Assembly (NCBI RefSeq): GCF_025319965.1
Contig: NZ_CP012549.1
Location: 434,001-498,000, forward strand
DNA length: 64,000 bases
Direction: 5' to 3'
DNA from: Campylobacter sp. RM16187
GTDB lineage: Bacteria > Campylobacterota > Campylobacteria > Campylobacterales > Campylobacteraceae
Notes under the pieces: generated by a model
The model's input: only the letters and a program-made list of their open reading frames with translations
Told to the model about the DNA's origin: nothing
Databases searched by the model: none
In this document: piece by piece, positions 1 to 8,223 of the stretch
Layout: the number at the start of each line of letters is the position of its first letter
How positions within the stretch are numbered: position 1 is the first letter of the stretch
Program-made: the position numbers and the translations under genes

Positions 1-65
1 AAATCTAGCTTGTCAAGCATCAAATCGATTACATCTTTTTCTTTTTTCTTTCTTTTGGCTGTCAT
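1..65 (-). CDS. IS256-family transposase, N-terminal end only (partial)
   Basis: The start codon is at 65-63 and the visible codons match the first residues of the transposase at 18832. The gene continues past the window edge, so whether it is intact cannot be seen. A GGAG ribosome binding site lies just upstream. Confidence 0.9.
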   Translation of the reverse strand, partial: MTAKRKKKEKDVIDLMLDKLD

Positions 66-120
66 AATATTTCTCCTAGTATATCATTTTTCAGCCATTT
101 ACACAATTTATTTTATAGGG
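1..120 (-). mobile_element. Left end of an IS256-family element, cut by the window edge
   Basis: These 120 bases are the exact reverse complement of 18777-18896, the left end of the complete IS256-family element further right. They hold the left terminal repeat, the ribosome binding site and the first codons of the transposase. The element reads leftwards, out of the window. The two copies are inverted relative to each other, so the 18.6 kb between them looks like the inside of a composite transposon. Confidence 0.93.
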
Positions 121-220
121 TCTTTATTATCGAAAACTACGATATAAGCGAGCTTTTAATTTAGACTTAAAAGTGGATTGTGCTTATAAATTTATTTGTT
201 TACCAACCAACCAGAGCCGG

Positions 221-2209
221 TTAAAACCCGACTCTGTTTGAACTATTTTCTACACCCTTATGCTTTATCTCTTCATTTAGTCTATTTATAAAATCATCAG
301 CATCTTTAATAGGACTAAATTTATTTGATCTTAAAACAGCAGCAAAATCCCCAAGTGTTAATAGAGAAAAACTAAGAAGTCTATCTTTTGTGAATTTTGA
401 AACTTTTAGTCCTAACAACTCACACTCTTTCATAAATAGCTTTTGAGCTTGTTTTGGTTTCAAATAGCCAAACTCTATCTTCATATCAAATCTTCTTATA
501 CTAGCCTTATCAAGTCTATCTATAAGGTTTGTAGTAGCTATAAATACTCCTTCAAAGCTTTCCATCTGAGTCAGCATCTCATTTACCTGACTTACCTCCC
601 AGCTTCTAGTAGCTTCATTTCTATCTTGTAAAAACGTATCAACTTCATCAAATACAAGCACGGCTTTTTTCTCTTTAGCCTCTTTAAATGCCTTGGCTAT
701 ATTCTTTTCGGTTTCACCTACATAAGCATCCATAAGATCGCTTGCTTTTTTGATAATTATCTTTGAGCCTAAGCTTTTAGCTATAAATTTTGCATAAGCA
801 CTCTTACCGGTTCCTGCCGGACCATATATACAAAGTCTTGCATTTTTGCTTGACTTTATGCCCTCTGCAAGCTCTTTTAAATTTAAACTAGAATTTATTA
901 TGCTTGCATCATAGCTCTTTGGCAGTTCTATCTTCTCTTCTTTATTTTTCTTTTCTTTTTTATCAAATCTATATCCTTGAGCTTTGAGATTATTTTTTAT
1001 AAGATCTTTAAAGATTTTATCTTTCTCATCACTATTTAAATTTGATACAACCTTTGTTGCATTAGAGATAAGAGCAGGAGCTATAAATTTATTTTTAGAT
1101 ATCTTTTTAAGCACTTTTTCACTTATTTGCCCATTGGTGTATTGTGTTAATATTTCAAGTCTCTTTGCTTTAGGCGGTATCTTAAACTCTATAACCATAT
1201 CAAATCTTCTGATGTAGGCATCGTCTATTTCATAAATATCGTTGGTTAGCCAGAAGGTTGGGACACAATTGGTTTCAAGGGTGTTATTTAAGAAAGCCTT
1301 TGATATTCTTTGTTCATCTTTAAATACATCTTCTACTTCATCAAACATAATAACATCATGCTTGCTGTCTAACACTCTATCGGCAACCAAAAGAGATGCG
1401 AAACGTGCCTCTCCTGTATAGTTATCAAGAGAGTATCTATTGGTATATGATATCTCGTAAAGGTTTTTACCTAATGTTGCCGATAGCATTTTTACGAACT
1501 CTGTTTTTCCGGTTCCTGGTTTGCCGTAAAGAAGTATGTTTGTGCCTTTATTGCTGCTTAAAATATGAGTTTTTATCATGTTTTCATCTACAGGTATATG
1601 TCTAAAATCATCAAATTTCAGTAAAGATAGATCTGATTTAAAAAAACTTGATTTAAATACATCTATAACATTGCTATGACCTACCAGCATATCTGTACTA
1701 AAATAGGAGTAGAAAAAATCAAACGCACTTCCTAAATTGATATTTTGCGTAGTGTCTAGTTTTAAAACTCTACTTTGTCTTAGTTTCGAGCTTGGATGAA
1801 GAGATTTTTTAATAATATGTGAAGGAATATCAAGTATGGCGCCTAAAATATTGTAAAATGCTATGATATGAACTCTTCCGAGATCATAAAAAACATCTCT
1901 TAACGCTTCAAATTCATTTGTTAATATTGCAAATTCCAATATCTTTTTATCTTCATCGCTAAGATTAAGTGTTTTAGATAGAGCCTCCAAATTTTTGTCG
2001 AGATTTTTTAAGCCGGTGATTTTTTTCTTTTCAAGGCTTTCAAGCTGCATTTTAAGTCTTTTTTTGGCATTTTCCGTAGTTTCATTTGACTTTAATATAC
2101 CGTCATGTCTTCTAAGAAAATCATCAGGTATCCCAAATTTTACAATAGCCCTTAAAGACCAAAGCCTGATCTTGTTCTCTATCTCTTTTGGTAGCATTAA
2201 ATCATCCAT
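221..2209 (-). CDS. Tandem AAA ATPase (two AAA modules)
   Basis: 662 residues with two complete AAA ATPase modules. The first has Walker A GKPGTGKT near residues 229-236 and Walker B VIMFDE near 286-291. The second has GPAGTGKS near 463-470 and VLVFDE near 517. Each is followed by a paired-arginine segment (IRRFDM) of the arginine-finger type. The first 150 residues are helical and carry no motif I know; a Lys/Glu-rich linker joins the modules. AAA proteins of this kind remodel protein complexes, but the substrate is unknown. AAAGGA precedes the ATG. It is last in a likely three-gene operon with a phosphoesterase and an unknown protein, in accessory DNA, so a role in element maintenance or defence is possible but only inferred. 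Confidence 0.85.
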   Translation of the reverse strand: MDDLMLPKEIENKIRLWSLRAIVKFGIPDDFLRRHDGILKSNETTENAKKRLKMQLESLEKKKITGLKNLDKNLEALSKTLNLSDEDKKILEFAILTNEFEALRDVFYDLGRVHIIAFYNILGAILDIPSHIIKKSLHPSSKLRQSRVLKLDTTQNINLGSAFDFFYSYFSTDMLVGHSNVIDVFKSSFFKSDLSLLKFDDFRHIPVDENMIKTHILSSNKGTNILLYGKPGTGKTEFVKMLSATLGKNLYEISYTNRYSLDNYTGEARFASLLVADRVLDSKHDVIMFDEVEDVFKDEQRISKAFLNNTLETNCVPTFWLTNDIYEIDDAYIRRFDMVIEFKIPPKAKRLEILTQYTNGQISEKVLKKISKNKFIAPALISNATKVVSNLNSDEKDKIFKDLIKNNLKAQGYRFDKKEKKNKEEKIELPKSYDASIINSSLNLKELAEGIKSSKNARLCIYGPAGTGKSAYAKFIAKSLGSKIIIKKASDLMDAYVGETEKNIAKAFKEAKEKKAVLVFDEVDTFLQDRNEATRSWEVSQVNEMLTQMESFEGVFIATTNLIDRLDKASIRRFDMKIEFGYLKPKQAQKLFMKECELLGLKVSKFTKDRLLSFSLLTLGDFAAVLRSNKFSPIKDADDFINRLNEEIKHKGVENSSNRVGF

Positions 2210-2284
2210 AGCCTATCCTTTCTTTTTGTTTTGAAAGGATTTTATCTACTTTTTAAGACAATATGGTGTCTGATTTTAAGGTTT

Positions 2285-2863
2285 TTATATGTTTATCACT
2301 TGATAAAAAGGCTCTAGTGCTCCATCTGAACTTGAATTATAGATTGTGGCTTTATTTAGTGTGTCTATTCTGGAGACCGGATCATGTATATGACCGCAAA
2401 GAATTATTTTTACATTCATAAGTCCATGTTTTACTAGACGATAAAGTTCCATATCCCCATAGTCTTTATTGTTCTTAGAGATAGATGTTTTTGTCTTAGA
2501 CGGAGGCAAATGTGTTACCAATATGTCGCAATCTGCAAATTTTAAAATGTCCTCTTCGAGATATTTAGAACATCCAAATTTAATGCCATTGATATTTTTG
2601 ATAGTATCATCACTATATATATTTTTTATTTGCTTTAGCCATTCATCTTTTAGACCTATATCATGGTTCCCACTACATACAAAAACAGGTTTTTTAAAAC
2701 TTGAAAGCCAGTCGGATGTTTTTTCTATCTGAGTGGCTAGCGGAGAATGACCATCCAATAAATCCCCGCTAAAACAAAATATGTCAAATTTATCTTCAAG
2801 GGCTGATATATGCTTAAAATATTCTACATTGAAATGTAGATCGCTGGCATGAAAAATTTTCAT
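2285..2863 (-). CDS. Calcineurin-like metallophosphoesterase
   Basis: About 192 residues with the metal-binding motifs of this superfamily in order: DLH near the N-terminus, SGDLLD, SGNHD and CGHIHD near the C-terminus. These hydrolyse phosphomonoesters, phosphodiesters or nucleotides; the substrate cannot be told. I place the start at ATG 2863 (MKIFHASD), not the TTG four codons upstream, because DLH then sits at the usual distance from the N-terminus and the ATG almost abuts the stop of the upstream gene at 2865, which suggests coupling. The AAA ATPase follows 75 bases downstream on the same strand. Confidence 0.85.
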   Translation of the reverse strand: MKIFHASDLHFNVEYFKHISALEDKFDIFCFSGDLLDGHSPLATQIEKTSDWLSSFKKPVFVCSGNHDIGLKDEWLKQIKNIYSDDTIKNINGIKFGCSKYLEEDILKFADCDILVTHLPPSKTKTSISKNNKDYGDMELYRLVKHGLMNVKIILCGHIHDPVSRIDTLNKATIYNSSSDGALEPFYQVINI

Positions 2864-2864
2864 A

Positions 2865-3320
2865 TCAATCACCAAACTCTTCTTCTATGAACTCTCTTCT
2901 CTCTTTATCTGACCTTATCGCATCCTCTAGTCTCATTACCCAAAAAACTGCGTTGTTTGTAATAGCATCTTCAAAAGGATTGCCATACATTTTGCTTAAG
3001 GCATTAAATACTTCATCACCTTCATCACAATCTACGCCAATACTCCCTAGATAAGGATATACAAGCATGCCGGGAGATACAAGATCAAACACCTCTGTCA
3101 ATTTAGTATCAGGAAAATTTTCCTTCATAAAGTGCAAAAACTCTTCTCTTGTTTTTGTATCTATATATTTTTTATCTGTATTATCAAATGGACTGTCGCA
3201 TTCAATCTCTTTTTTAAATGCACATATGTCGTTATATCTTGTATGAAAAACAATCCAAAATCCAAACTCTTTGCCTCTTTTAATTATAAATTCCTCAACG
3301 GTAGGTAGTGCAACAGCCAT
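2865..3320 (-). CDS. Unrecognised acidic cytosolic protein
   Basis: 151 residues, rich in Asp, Glu and Phe, with no signal peptide or membrane segment. I do not recognise the family. The ATG follows a short purine-rich stretch. It is first in the minus-strand set of unknown protein, phosphoesterase and AAA ATPase, and its stop overlaps the start region of the phosphoesterase, so the two are probably made together. It might be a partner of the phosphoesterase, but nothing in the sequence proves that. Confidence 0.6.
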   Translation of the reverse strand: MAVALPTVEEFIIKRGKEFGFWIVFHTRYNDICAFKKEIECDSPFDNTDKKYIDTKTREEFLHFMKENFPDTKLTEVFDLVSPGMLVYPYLGSIGVDCDEGDEVFNALSKMYGNPFEDAITNNAVFWVMRLEDAIRSDKERREFIEEEFGD

Positions 3321-3848
3321 ATTTTATTCCTTATTTAAAATTAAGAAAATTATACATTAAAAAGCAGAAGAAATTATGTCCGGTTTTATTATGATTTATA
3401 ATATGATCTGTATATTTTGCTGTGACTTGCATAAAGATATTTTAAGATAATGTTAAACAATCTCTAAAAAGGTAATGACTGAAATTATTACTTAAAGAAT
3501 ATTTATAATTTTATCGGTTATTTTGTATGCAATGACCATGCCAGCAAGGGGTCTTAGGGATACTCCCTAACGAGTGATATTTTGTCTGACTTGTCAGACA
3601 AAAAGTATCCTCGCCCAGTAAAACAAATATGATTTTAAAAACGATGAAAAATAGAAATTTAGTCGATATAAACTATCATTTGTTTAGCAGGCATACCTTA
3701 GATTCAATTAAGAATTATATTATTTATAGTATATAAATTAATACTGAATGCAAAAAGCAATTGCTTGATACAATAATATTGAAACTTAAAGAATAATTAA
3801 AATAATAAATGCATATAAATATTTATAGAGTAGGGTATATGAAATTAT
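3321..3848. other. Gene-free stretch with stacked hairpins
   Basis: About 530 bases with no convincing gene. It is AT-rich except for 3535-3620, where two perfect inverted repeats lie side by side. The promoter of the leftward AAA operon must lie near its left end. The right part (3620-3848) is plain AT-rich sequence just downstream of the PIN gene. Confidence 0.6.
3554..3613. repeat. Two adjacent perfect hairpins, oriT-like
   Basis: The first hairpin pairs TTAGGGA (3554-3560) with TCCCTAA (3564-3570) around a three-base loop. The second pairs 11 bases (3580-3590) with 3593-3603 around TT; with mismatches this stem extends to 3571-3613, from CGAG to CTCG. A GC-richer pair of hairpins in an AT-rich gap, on an element that also carries a mobilisation gene, resembles a transfer origin. 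A terminator is the alternative. The oriT reading is inference. Confidence 0.45.
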
Positions 3849-4280
3849 TTAAGGTTTATAAAACATTATAGAGTTACTATTAAATAAAGGAATATCTAGC
3901 TTTGGGAAAGTTGATTTGTCGTTAGTATAGATTCTGTCGCAACCATTTTCTAAGGCACAGAAATACTGTAAAATATCCTCAAAGTCAGATTTTTTAGAAA
4001 AATTGCCGGATTTTAAATAGCTCTTGCAGGCTAAATCTATCATTTTAGAACTAAAAGCAACAATTGCAAAGTGCTCATTATTGTTTATAGTGTGAAAGGA
4101 CTCAACCGCTTCTTTCTTATTAGTGCAATTATATATTACATTTGTCATGATATCTTGACTGATAATCATAAAAATATCTTTTTTATAAAAATCAGAAATA
4201 AGTTTTGTTGCTTCTAAATGATCTACGCGTTCAGAGTCAAGGTAAGATATAATGATATTTGTATCTAAAAAGACTTTCAT
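3849..4280 (-). CDS. PIN-domain ribonuclease toxin
   Basis: 143 residues. The N-terminus has the PIN signature DTNIIISYL, and a second acidic cluster (DFEDILQ) lies near residue 100 with TNDKSTF after it, so the acidic residues that bind metal in this nuclease family are present. PIN toxins usually cut RNA and are held inactive by a partner antitoxin. Its ATG overlaps the stop of the upstream small gene by four bases (ATGA), the usual toxin-antitoxin arrangement. It may stabilise the island. Confidence 0.8.
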   Translation of the reverse strand: MKVFLDTNIIISYLDSERVDHLEATKLISDFYKKDIFMIISQDIMTNVIYNCTNKKEAVESFHTINNNEHFAIVAFSSKMIDLACKSYLKSGNFSKKSDFEDILQYFCALENGCDRIYTNDKSTFPKLDIPLFNSNSIMFYKP

Positions 4281-4507
4281 TGCCTTAATGCTCTATTTTT
4301 TCTCATATCTTGAACTGTCATATCTTTAAATACACCTTTTTGAGAGCCAGCAAAACTCATGATCTTTTCTAGTCCATTTTTGCCGCTATCTTTTCTGCCA
4401 ATATCTGATTGTGAAAAGGATGCTAATTTTTCAGAGATAAATTTTGCTAAGTCAATAAGATCAACTCTGTCGCTTGGTATTTCCAAATGAAAAACTTGCA
4501 TAGCCAT
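4277..4507 (-). CDS. Putative antitoxin of the PIN pair
   Basis: 76 residues, small and charged, directly upstream of and overlapping the PIN gene by four bases. The family is not clear to me; the call as antitoxin rests on size, order and overlap. The C-terminal third (MTVQDMRKNRALRQ) is basic and could be the part that binds the toxin. A purine-rich GGAGATGA run precedes the ATG. Confidence 0.65.
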   Translation of the reverse strand: MAMQVFHLEIPSDRVDLIDLAKFISEKLASFSQSDIGRKDSGKNGLEKIMSFAGSQKGVFKDMTVQDMRKNRALRQ

Positions 4508-4552
4508 ATCATCTCCTTTTTGTTTTGATTATATCATAATTTTAAATAAACA

Positions 4553-5701
4553 CTATTTTTTATACAACCTCTTAACCATATCTTTGCCGCTATCTGGCAT
4601 CAGCTTAGCGTATCTAAGAGTATGGTTTATATCCGAATGATTCATCAATTTCTTTATTGTAAGTATAGGAGTGCCAGCTATTGCAAGATGGGAAGCAAAT
4701 GTGTGTCTTAACGTATGAATTACTACTCTATTTGCGCTATCTTCCGGGGCAAGCCCATCGTTAAAGAGCTTATTTAAGGAGTGCTGTAGTACGTTTTGAA
4801 GAGTGGCGTATGGTTTATTGATAATCGGGTCATTTGGCAATAGCTGAGTATAAATTTTATTAATAAGTCCTAACGCTTCATCACTTAAAAAGCCTGTATA
4901 TCTTCTATTTTCAGGATTTTTACTTTTAAAGTCCGTTAGATTTACACTCATATTTGAAAGAGATATGTCCTTTTTCTTTATATTTAAAATACCATCCAAC
5001 CTTGCTCCTGTACATAGTGCAAGCTCTACAAATAGTTCTAATGCGAAATCATTTTTCTTGGCGATTTCTTTACGAAGCAAATCTATCTCTATAAGCTCTA
5101 AAAACCTCTCTCTTTTATTATCGGGCTTTTTAATCTCTATATCAAACGGATTAAGATGAGATATGAGTTTTTGTTTTATGGCATAGTTAAAAATAGTCCT
5201 AATTATTCCCATAACTGCATTTACTCTGGAATGAGATAGCTTTCTGCCTGTTCTATCTGATACTATCTCTTTTATATCTTTAAAATGATCTTGTAGCATT
5301 TCTGAGCTTATGCTGCTTGTAGTCATATTTCCAAATTTACTTTTGTGATATTGCTCATACATGGATATTTGTTCTTTTACATTTTCTATTTTTTCTGGAT
5401 TTTGTTCAAGCTTATAATCAAAAAACGCCTTTGCTATCTCATCAAATTTTATATCAGTACTCTTTGATTGCTGTTTTTTGGTTATTTTATCGGGTAGTTC
5501 ACCATTTCTCTTTTTTGTGTCAAATTCTTTCTTTTTGTTATATGCATAAGTGACATTTACGCCTTCTGACTTTGAACCTATTTTTACATCCTTGTCGTTA
5601 ATTCTTATGTAAAATACCATATCATTATTTTCAGGAATATATATTCTTACCCCAGGATATTTATTTGTATTTGCAAATTTATTATAAGATATAAGTGCCA
5701 T
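4553..5701 (-). CDS. Tyrosine recombinase (integrase)
   Basis: 382 residues, a normal length for a phage or island integrase. The C-terminal catalytic domain shows the first Arg in CTGARLDG, the HTLRHTFASHLA box with His and Arg, a later His in LMNHSD, and the nucleophile Tyr in TLRYAKL. The N-terminal half is Lys-rich, as in arm-binding and core-binding domains. It starts at ATG 5701 after GGAGAAACC. Short repeats in the gap upstream could be its arm sites. It probably moves the segment carrying the PIN pair and the mobilisation gene; the ends of that element are not resolved. Confidence 0.92.
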   Translation of the reverse strand: MALISYNKFANTNKYPGVRIYIPENNDMVFYIRINDKDVKIGSKSEGVNVTYAYNKKKEFDTKKRNGELPDKITKKQQSKSTDIKFDEIAKAFFDYKLEQNPEKIENVKEQISMYEQYHKSKFGNMTTSSISSEMLQDHFKDIKEIVSDRTGRKLSHSRVNAVMGIIRTIFNYAIKQKLISHLNPFDIEIKKPDNKRERFLELIEIDLLRKEIAKKNDFALELFVELALCTGARLDGILNIKKKDISLSNMSVNLTDFKSKNPENRRYTGFLSDEALGLINKIYTQLLPNDPIINKPYATLQNVLQHSLNKLFNDGLAPEDSANRVVIHTLRHTFASHLAIAGTPILTIKKLMNHSDINHTLRYAKLMPDSGKDMVKRLYKK

Positions 5702-5736
5702 TTAAGGTTTCTCCTTTTACTTAAAAACTAAGAGGA

Positions 5737-5758
5737 TTTTTCCCCTTTATTTCCCCTC
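5737..5758. repeat. Tandem TTTCCCC repeat, possible integrase arm site
   Basis: Two TTTCCCC units separated by a short T-rich spacer lie about 35 bases upstream of the integrase start. A similar tandem pair is at 5983-6002. Integrase arm sites often look like this, but the assignment is inference. Confidence 0.4.
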
Positions 5759-5765
5759 TGTTTTT

Positions 5766-5780
5766 ATAAAAATGCATGAT
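5766..5780. repeat. Direct repeat copy 1 (ATAAAAATGCATGAT)
   Basis: A 15-base sequence repeated exactly at 6327-6341 in the same orientation, with a palindromic ATGCAT core. Copy 1 lies about 65 bases upstream of the integrase start. It could be an operator shared by int and the HTH gene. Confidence 0.5.
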
Positions 5781-5869
5781 AATTTAGTGTAACTTATAAT
5801 ATGCTTAATGAATAAAAGTGCCTATTTTAAGGCTTTTTATGCTATATTATGACTATCCAGAATAGTTTA

Positions 5870-5910
5870 GGAAATGGCAATAGACGAATCCATCATCCGG
5901 AGCCATTTCC
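5870..5910. repeat. Inverted repeat GGAAATGGC / GCCATTTCC
   Basis: Nine perfect base pairs (5870-5878 with 5902-5910) around a 23-base loop in the gap between int and the HTH gene. It could be part of an attachment site or a small structured RNA. There is no T run typical of a terminator directly after it. Confidence 0.45.
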
Positions 5911-5982
5911 TTATAAAAACCCTTTTAAAACCCCTATTCTACCGATATTTCTTAAGCTTTAAGGTTTCTTGGTTTTGTCAAA

Positions 5983-6002
5983 TTTGTTCCCTATTTGTTC
6001 CC
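5983..6002. repeat. Tandem TTTGTTCCC repeat
   Basis: Two TTTGTTCCC units separated by TA. They resemble the TTTCCCC pair at 5737-5758 and could be the second set of arm-type sites for the integrase. Confidence 0.4.
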
Positions 6003-6326
6003 GAAAATTTTTAAGATTCTAAATTGTTATATAGTGTTTTAATATTTTCCAGAATGCTATATTTAATTTTTCTGCATATATTTCTTTGGATATACAATTA
6101 TTTGAGTATTCAATAGTATTTTTTGATATTCGATAATATTCTTGTAGAATAATTTAATTTTTAAAATAGAATGTATTTTATAAAAGGCTTCCCAATACTT
6201 CAGCATCCTTCTTGCTTATTAATGCTACTATAGATAATAAAAAAATATTGCACTCTAAAATACACTAATATAATCCAAACTACAACAAAGTATGAAAAAT
6301 TTTCTCAAAAAGTCTATTTTTTCAAA

Positions 6327-6341
6327 ATAAAAATGCATGAT
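6327..6341. repeat. Direct repeat copy 2 (ATAAAAATGCATGAT)
   Basis: Exact second copy of the repeat at 5766-5780. It lies about 45 bases upstream of the HTH gene start, where a promoter or operator would be expected. Confidence 0.5.
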
Positions 6342-6383
6342 CAGTATAATTAATATAGAAAATAAATTAAAAAGGACTTGAAA

Positions 6384-6650
6384 ATGAATAATTTCTACGA
6401 TAATCAAGACTATAAACAGCTTCTAGAATGTATAAAGTCTCAATTTGCAGGTAAAGTGATGTTAAATCGAGAGCAGACCTCAAAAATATTGGGCATAGGT
6501 CTATCAACTCTTGATCTTAGAATCTCTCAAAACAGAGACATTCCAAGGTATATCAAGATGGGTGATGCAAAAAATTCTCGTATAGCCTTTTCTATAACAG
6601 ATATAGCTGCTTATATATTTCAAAAAAGAATTAAGATCAGCGGACAGTAG
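6384..6650 (+). CDS. Small HTH DNA-binding protein, excisionase-like
   Basis: 88 residues. The middle (LNREQTSKILGIGLSTLDLR) reads as a winged or AlpA-type helix-turn-helix, followed by a basic segment. Such proteins next to an integrase are commonly excisionases or regulators. I choose ATG 6384 over the TTG two codons upstream, because AAAGGA at 6371-6376 sits seven bases before it. It is divergent from the integrase and shares the ATGCAT-containing repeat with it. Confidence 0.7.
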   Translation: MNNFYDNQDYKQLLECIKSQFAGKVMLNREQTSKILGIGLSTLDLRISQNRDIPRYIKMGDAKNSRIAFSITDIAAYIFQKRIKISGQ

Positions 6651-6656
6651 CCCTAG

Positions 6657-7530
6657 ATGAGTCCTATAAAAATAAATGGCTATGAGATTGTAGTATCTGC
6701 CCTCTCAGAGAATTTAACTCCGGATAAAGCTATAGAATCTACGGGAACTAGAACAGACTAAACGTATTAAATATTTGCGCAGAAAGTCAGGGTCTAATAA
6801 ATATTTTATTCAAAATCCATATGGCTCCTTGTTTGATGCTTCCAGTCATAGTTTTCAAAGTAGCGAGATAATGGATATGATCAATAACAAGATAAATTCC
6901 TTTAAAAAAGATTATAAGATCCAAACAACAACAGACAAGAATGGTAAAGTTAAGAAAAAGTCATGGCAGAAAAAAATGACTCCTTTTACTGAAATTTTAA
7001 TCACTTTCGGAACAACTAGGCCAAAGAATTCCAAGGAAGGATTAAACGATCAAGAGGTTAATTTGATAAATAGTCTTGATCTAAGAAGTCAAGCTCAAAG
7101 ATTTGTTAATGCGTACTGTCTAAAATATGGAGTTGAGTGTATTTCTATAGCCGAACATAATGATGAGAAAGTCAAGCATTATCAAATCTTATTCGAAAAT
7201 TACGATTATTCAAGACATGCTTGCATAAGACGCAGCAGAAAAGAGATGCAACAGTTTGGCTCATCGCTTCAAGACATGGCTGCTGATGCTTTTAGTCAGA
7301 TAGCCGTAAGAGGAGTTAAGGGCAGCAAGAGTGTTCATAAAAACCTTAAACAGATGCATCAGGCTGAATTGGAGTTCAAAAGCGAACAAGAATTACACAA
7401 GCAAATATCGACTTTTATTAATCAAACCATATCGAAATTTATTACAAAGGATAAACATCTTTTTGGGGATGAGTATTACGAACTCGATCCGAGCGAATAT
7501 AGCAAGTTAATCGGCTCTTTAAGATTTTAA
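6657..7530 (+). pseudogene. Mobilisation (MobV/Pre-like) gene broken by a frameshift
   Basis: The ATG at 6657 opens a frame that stops at 6761 after 34 codons. The frame that continues to 7530 has no ATG start; it is open from 6736 and reads LRELEQTKRIKYLRR before a basic, soluble protein of about 250 residues. Removing one base near 6738 joins the two into about 290 residues with a natural junction (DKAIE-LRELEQ). The segment AEHNDEKVKHYQILF resembles the His/Asp-Glu/His metal motif of Pre/MobV relaxases, which nick plasmid DNA for transfer. That family call is moderate. The shift could be a real mutation or a sequencing error. A restart at TTG 6775 is the alternative. Confidence 0.55.
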
Positions 7531-7574
7531 GATAAATGTCAAGCGTGATTTTGATAATAGAAAAATTACGAGAT

Positions 7575-7618
7575 AGTAAAGTTGCGATTTTATCGTAACT
7601 TTGCTTAGATTATTTTTT
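7575..7618. terminator. Hairpin with T run between convergent genes
   Basis: An imperfect stem (7575-7588 with 7590-7605, AAAGTT pairing with AACTTT) is followed by a run of nine or more T. It lies between the end of the mobilisation gene and the end of the endolysin gene, so it may stop transcripts from both sides. It also marks the left edge of the phage-like block. Confidence 0.6.
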
Positions 7619-7620
7619 TT

Positions 7621-7962
7621 TTATTCTAATCTGCGCTCAAAGTGTGGAGTGTCTATAAAGTTTTTGAAATTACCGCCCCACTTATTATTTTTTGATAGCT
7701 GCTCCCAATAGTCGCCAATAAATTGTAATTCATTTTTAGACTGAATCCAAGAGCCATTAAAAAATATATGTAAATCTATAGCACATCTTTTTAAATGCAA
7801 TGAATCAAGAGTTTTTGTTTTACCAGATTTTAAATATATTTCTTGTTGCTCTTTGGTTCTCTCAGCTTCGCCAATTCTTACGTTAAAGCCGTTATTGTGA
7901 ATAAAGTTTAATAGTAGTGTTAAATCTTTACTAAATAATTCTTGATTTTGACCTAAAGTCAT
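7621..7962 (-). CDS. M15-family peptidase, phage endolysin-like
   Basis: 113 residues. The motif SLHLKRCAIDLHIF carries the His and Asp that bind zinc in VanY/M15 peptidases, and DTPHFE near the C-terminus supplies the last His. Phage enzymes of this size (L-alanyl-D-glutamate or D-Ala-D-Ala type) cut peptidoglycan for lysis. There is no signal peptide, so a holin or similar would be needed; the next gene upstream is a small membrane protein overlapping it by four bases. It is last in the phage-like block. Confidence 0.82.
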   Translation of the reverse strand: MTLGQNQELFSKDLTLLLNFIHNNGFNVRIGEAERTKEQQEIYLKSGKTKTLDSLHLKRCAIDLHIFFNGSWIQSKNELQFIGDYWEQLSKNNKWGGNFKNFIDTPHFERRLE

Positions 7963-8201
7963 TTCATAAACCTTGAAAAAGATTTAGTATAAAAATGATA
8001 GATTTTATCTATCTTGTTATTTATGCTTTCAATCTCTTTTGTATTATGCTCTTGATAACTTTTAAAAGACTCTTCCAAGAGTTCAAAACGTTTGTTAAAG
8101 CTGTTGAGCCTTTGAGAAATTATCCAATTTATAGCAGTAAAGAAAAGAGCCACAATAGTTATAAGTGGCTCTAAATAAGTTAAAATATCTAAAGAACGCA
8201 T
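7959..8201 (-). CDS. Small membrane protein, holin or spanin-like
   Basis: 80 residues with one hydrophobic segment (about residues 11-31, ITIVALFFTAINWI) followed by a charged helical tail that could form a coiled coil. It overlaps the endolysin start by four bases. Position, size and layout suggest a lysis protein, but the family is not recognised. Confidence 0.6.
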   Translation of the reverse strand: MRSLDILTYLEPLITIVALFFTAINWIISQRLNSFNKRFELLEESFKSYQEHNTKEIESINNKIDKIYHFYTKSFSRFMK

Positions 8202-8223
8202 TTTAACTTTTACGTTTTATTTG

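Larger units (their letters stand above)
5702..6383. other. Regulatory gap between divergent int and HTH genes
   Basis: About 680 bases without a gene. It holds a 15-base direct repeat at both ends, two tandem C-rich repeats, and a nine-base inverted repeat. It separates the integrase (minus) from a small HTH gene (plus), the usual place for an attachment site and control region. Confidence 0.6.

Noticed and set aside
212-235. Hairpin CAGAGCCGG / CCCGACTCTG at the end of the AAA gene as a terminator
   Set aside because: The stem is imperfect, overlaps the stop codon and lacks a T run on the minus strand. It may fold but I cannot call it a terminator.
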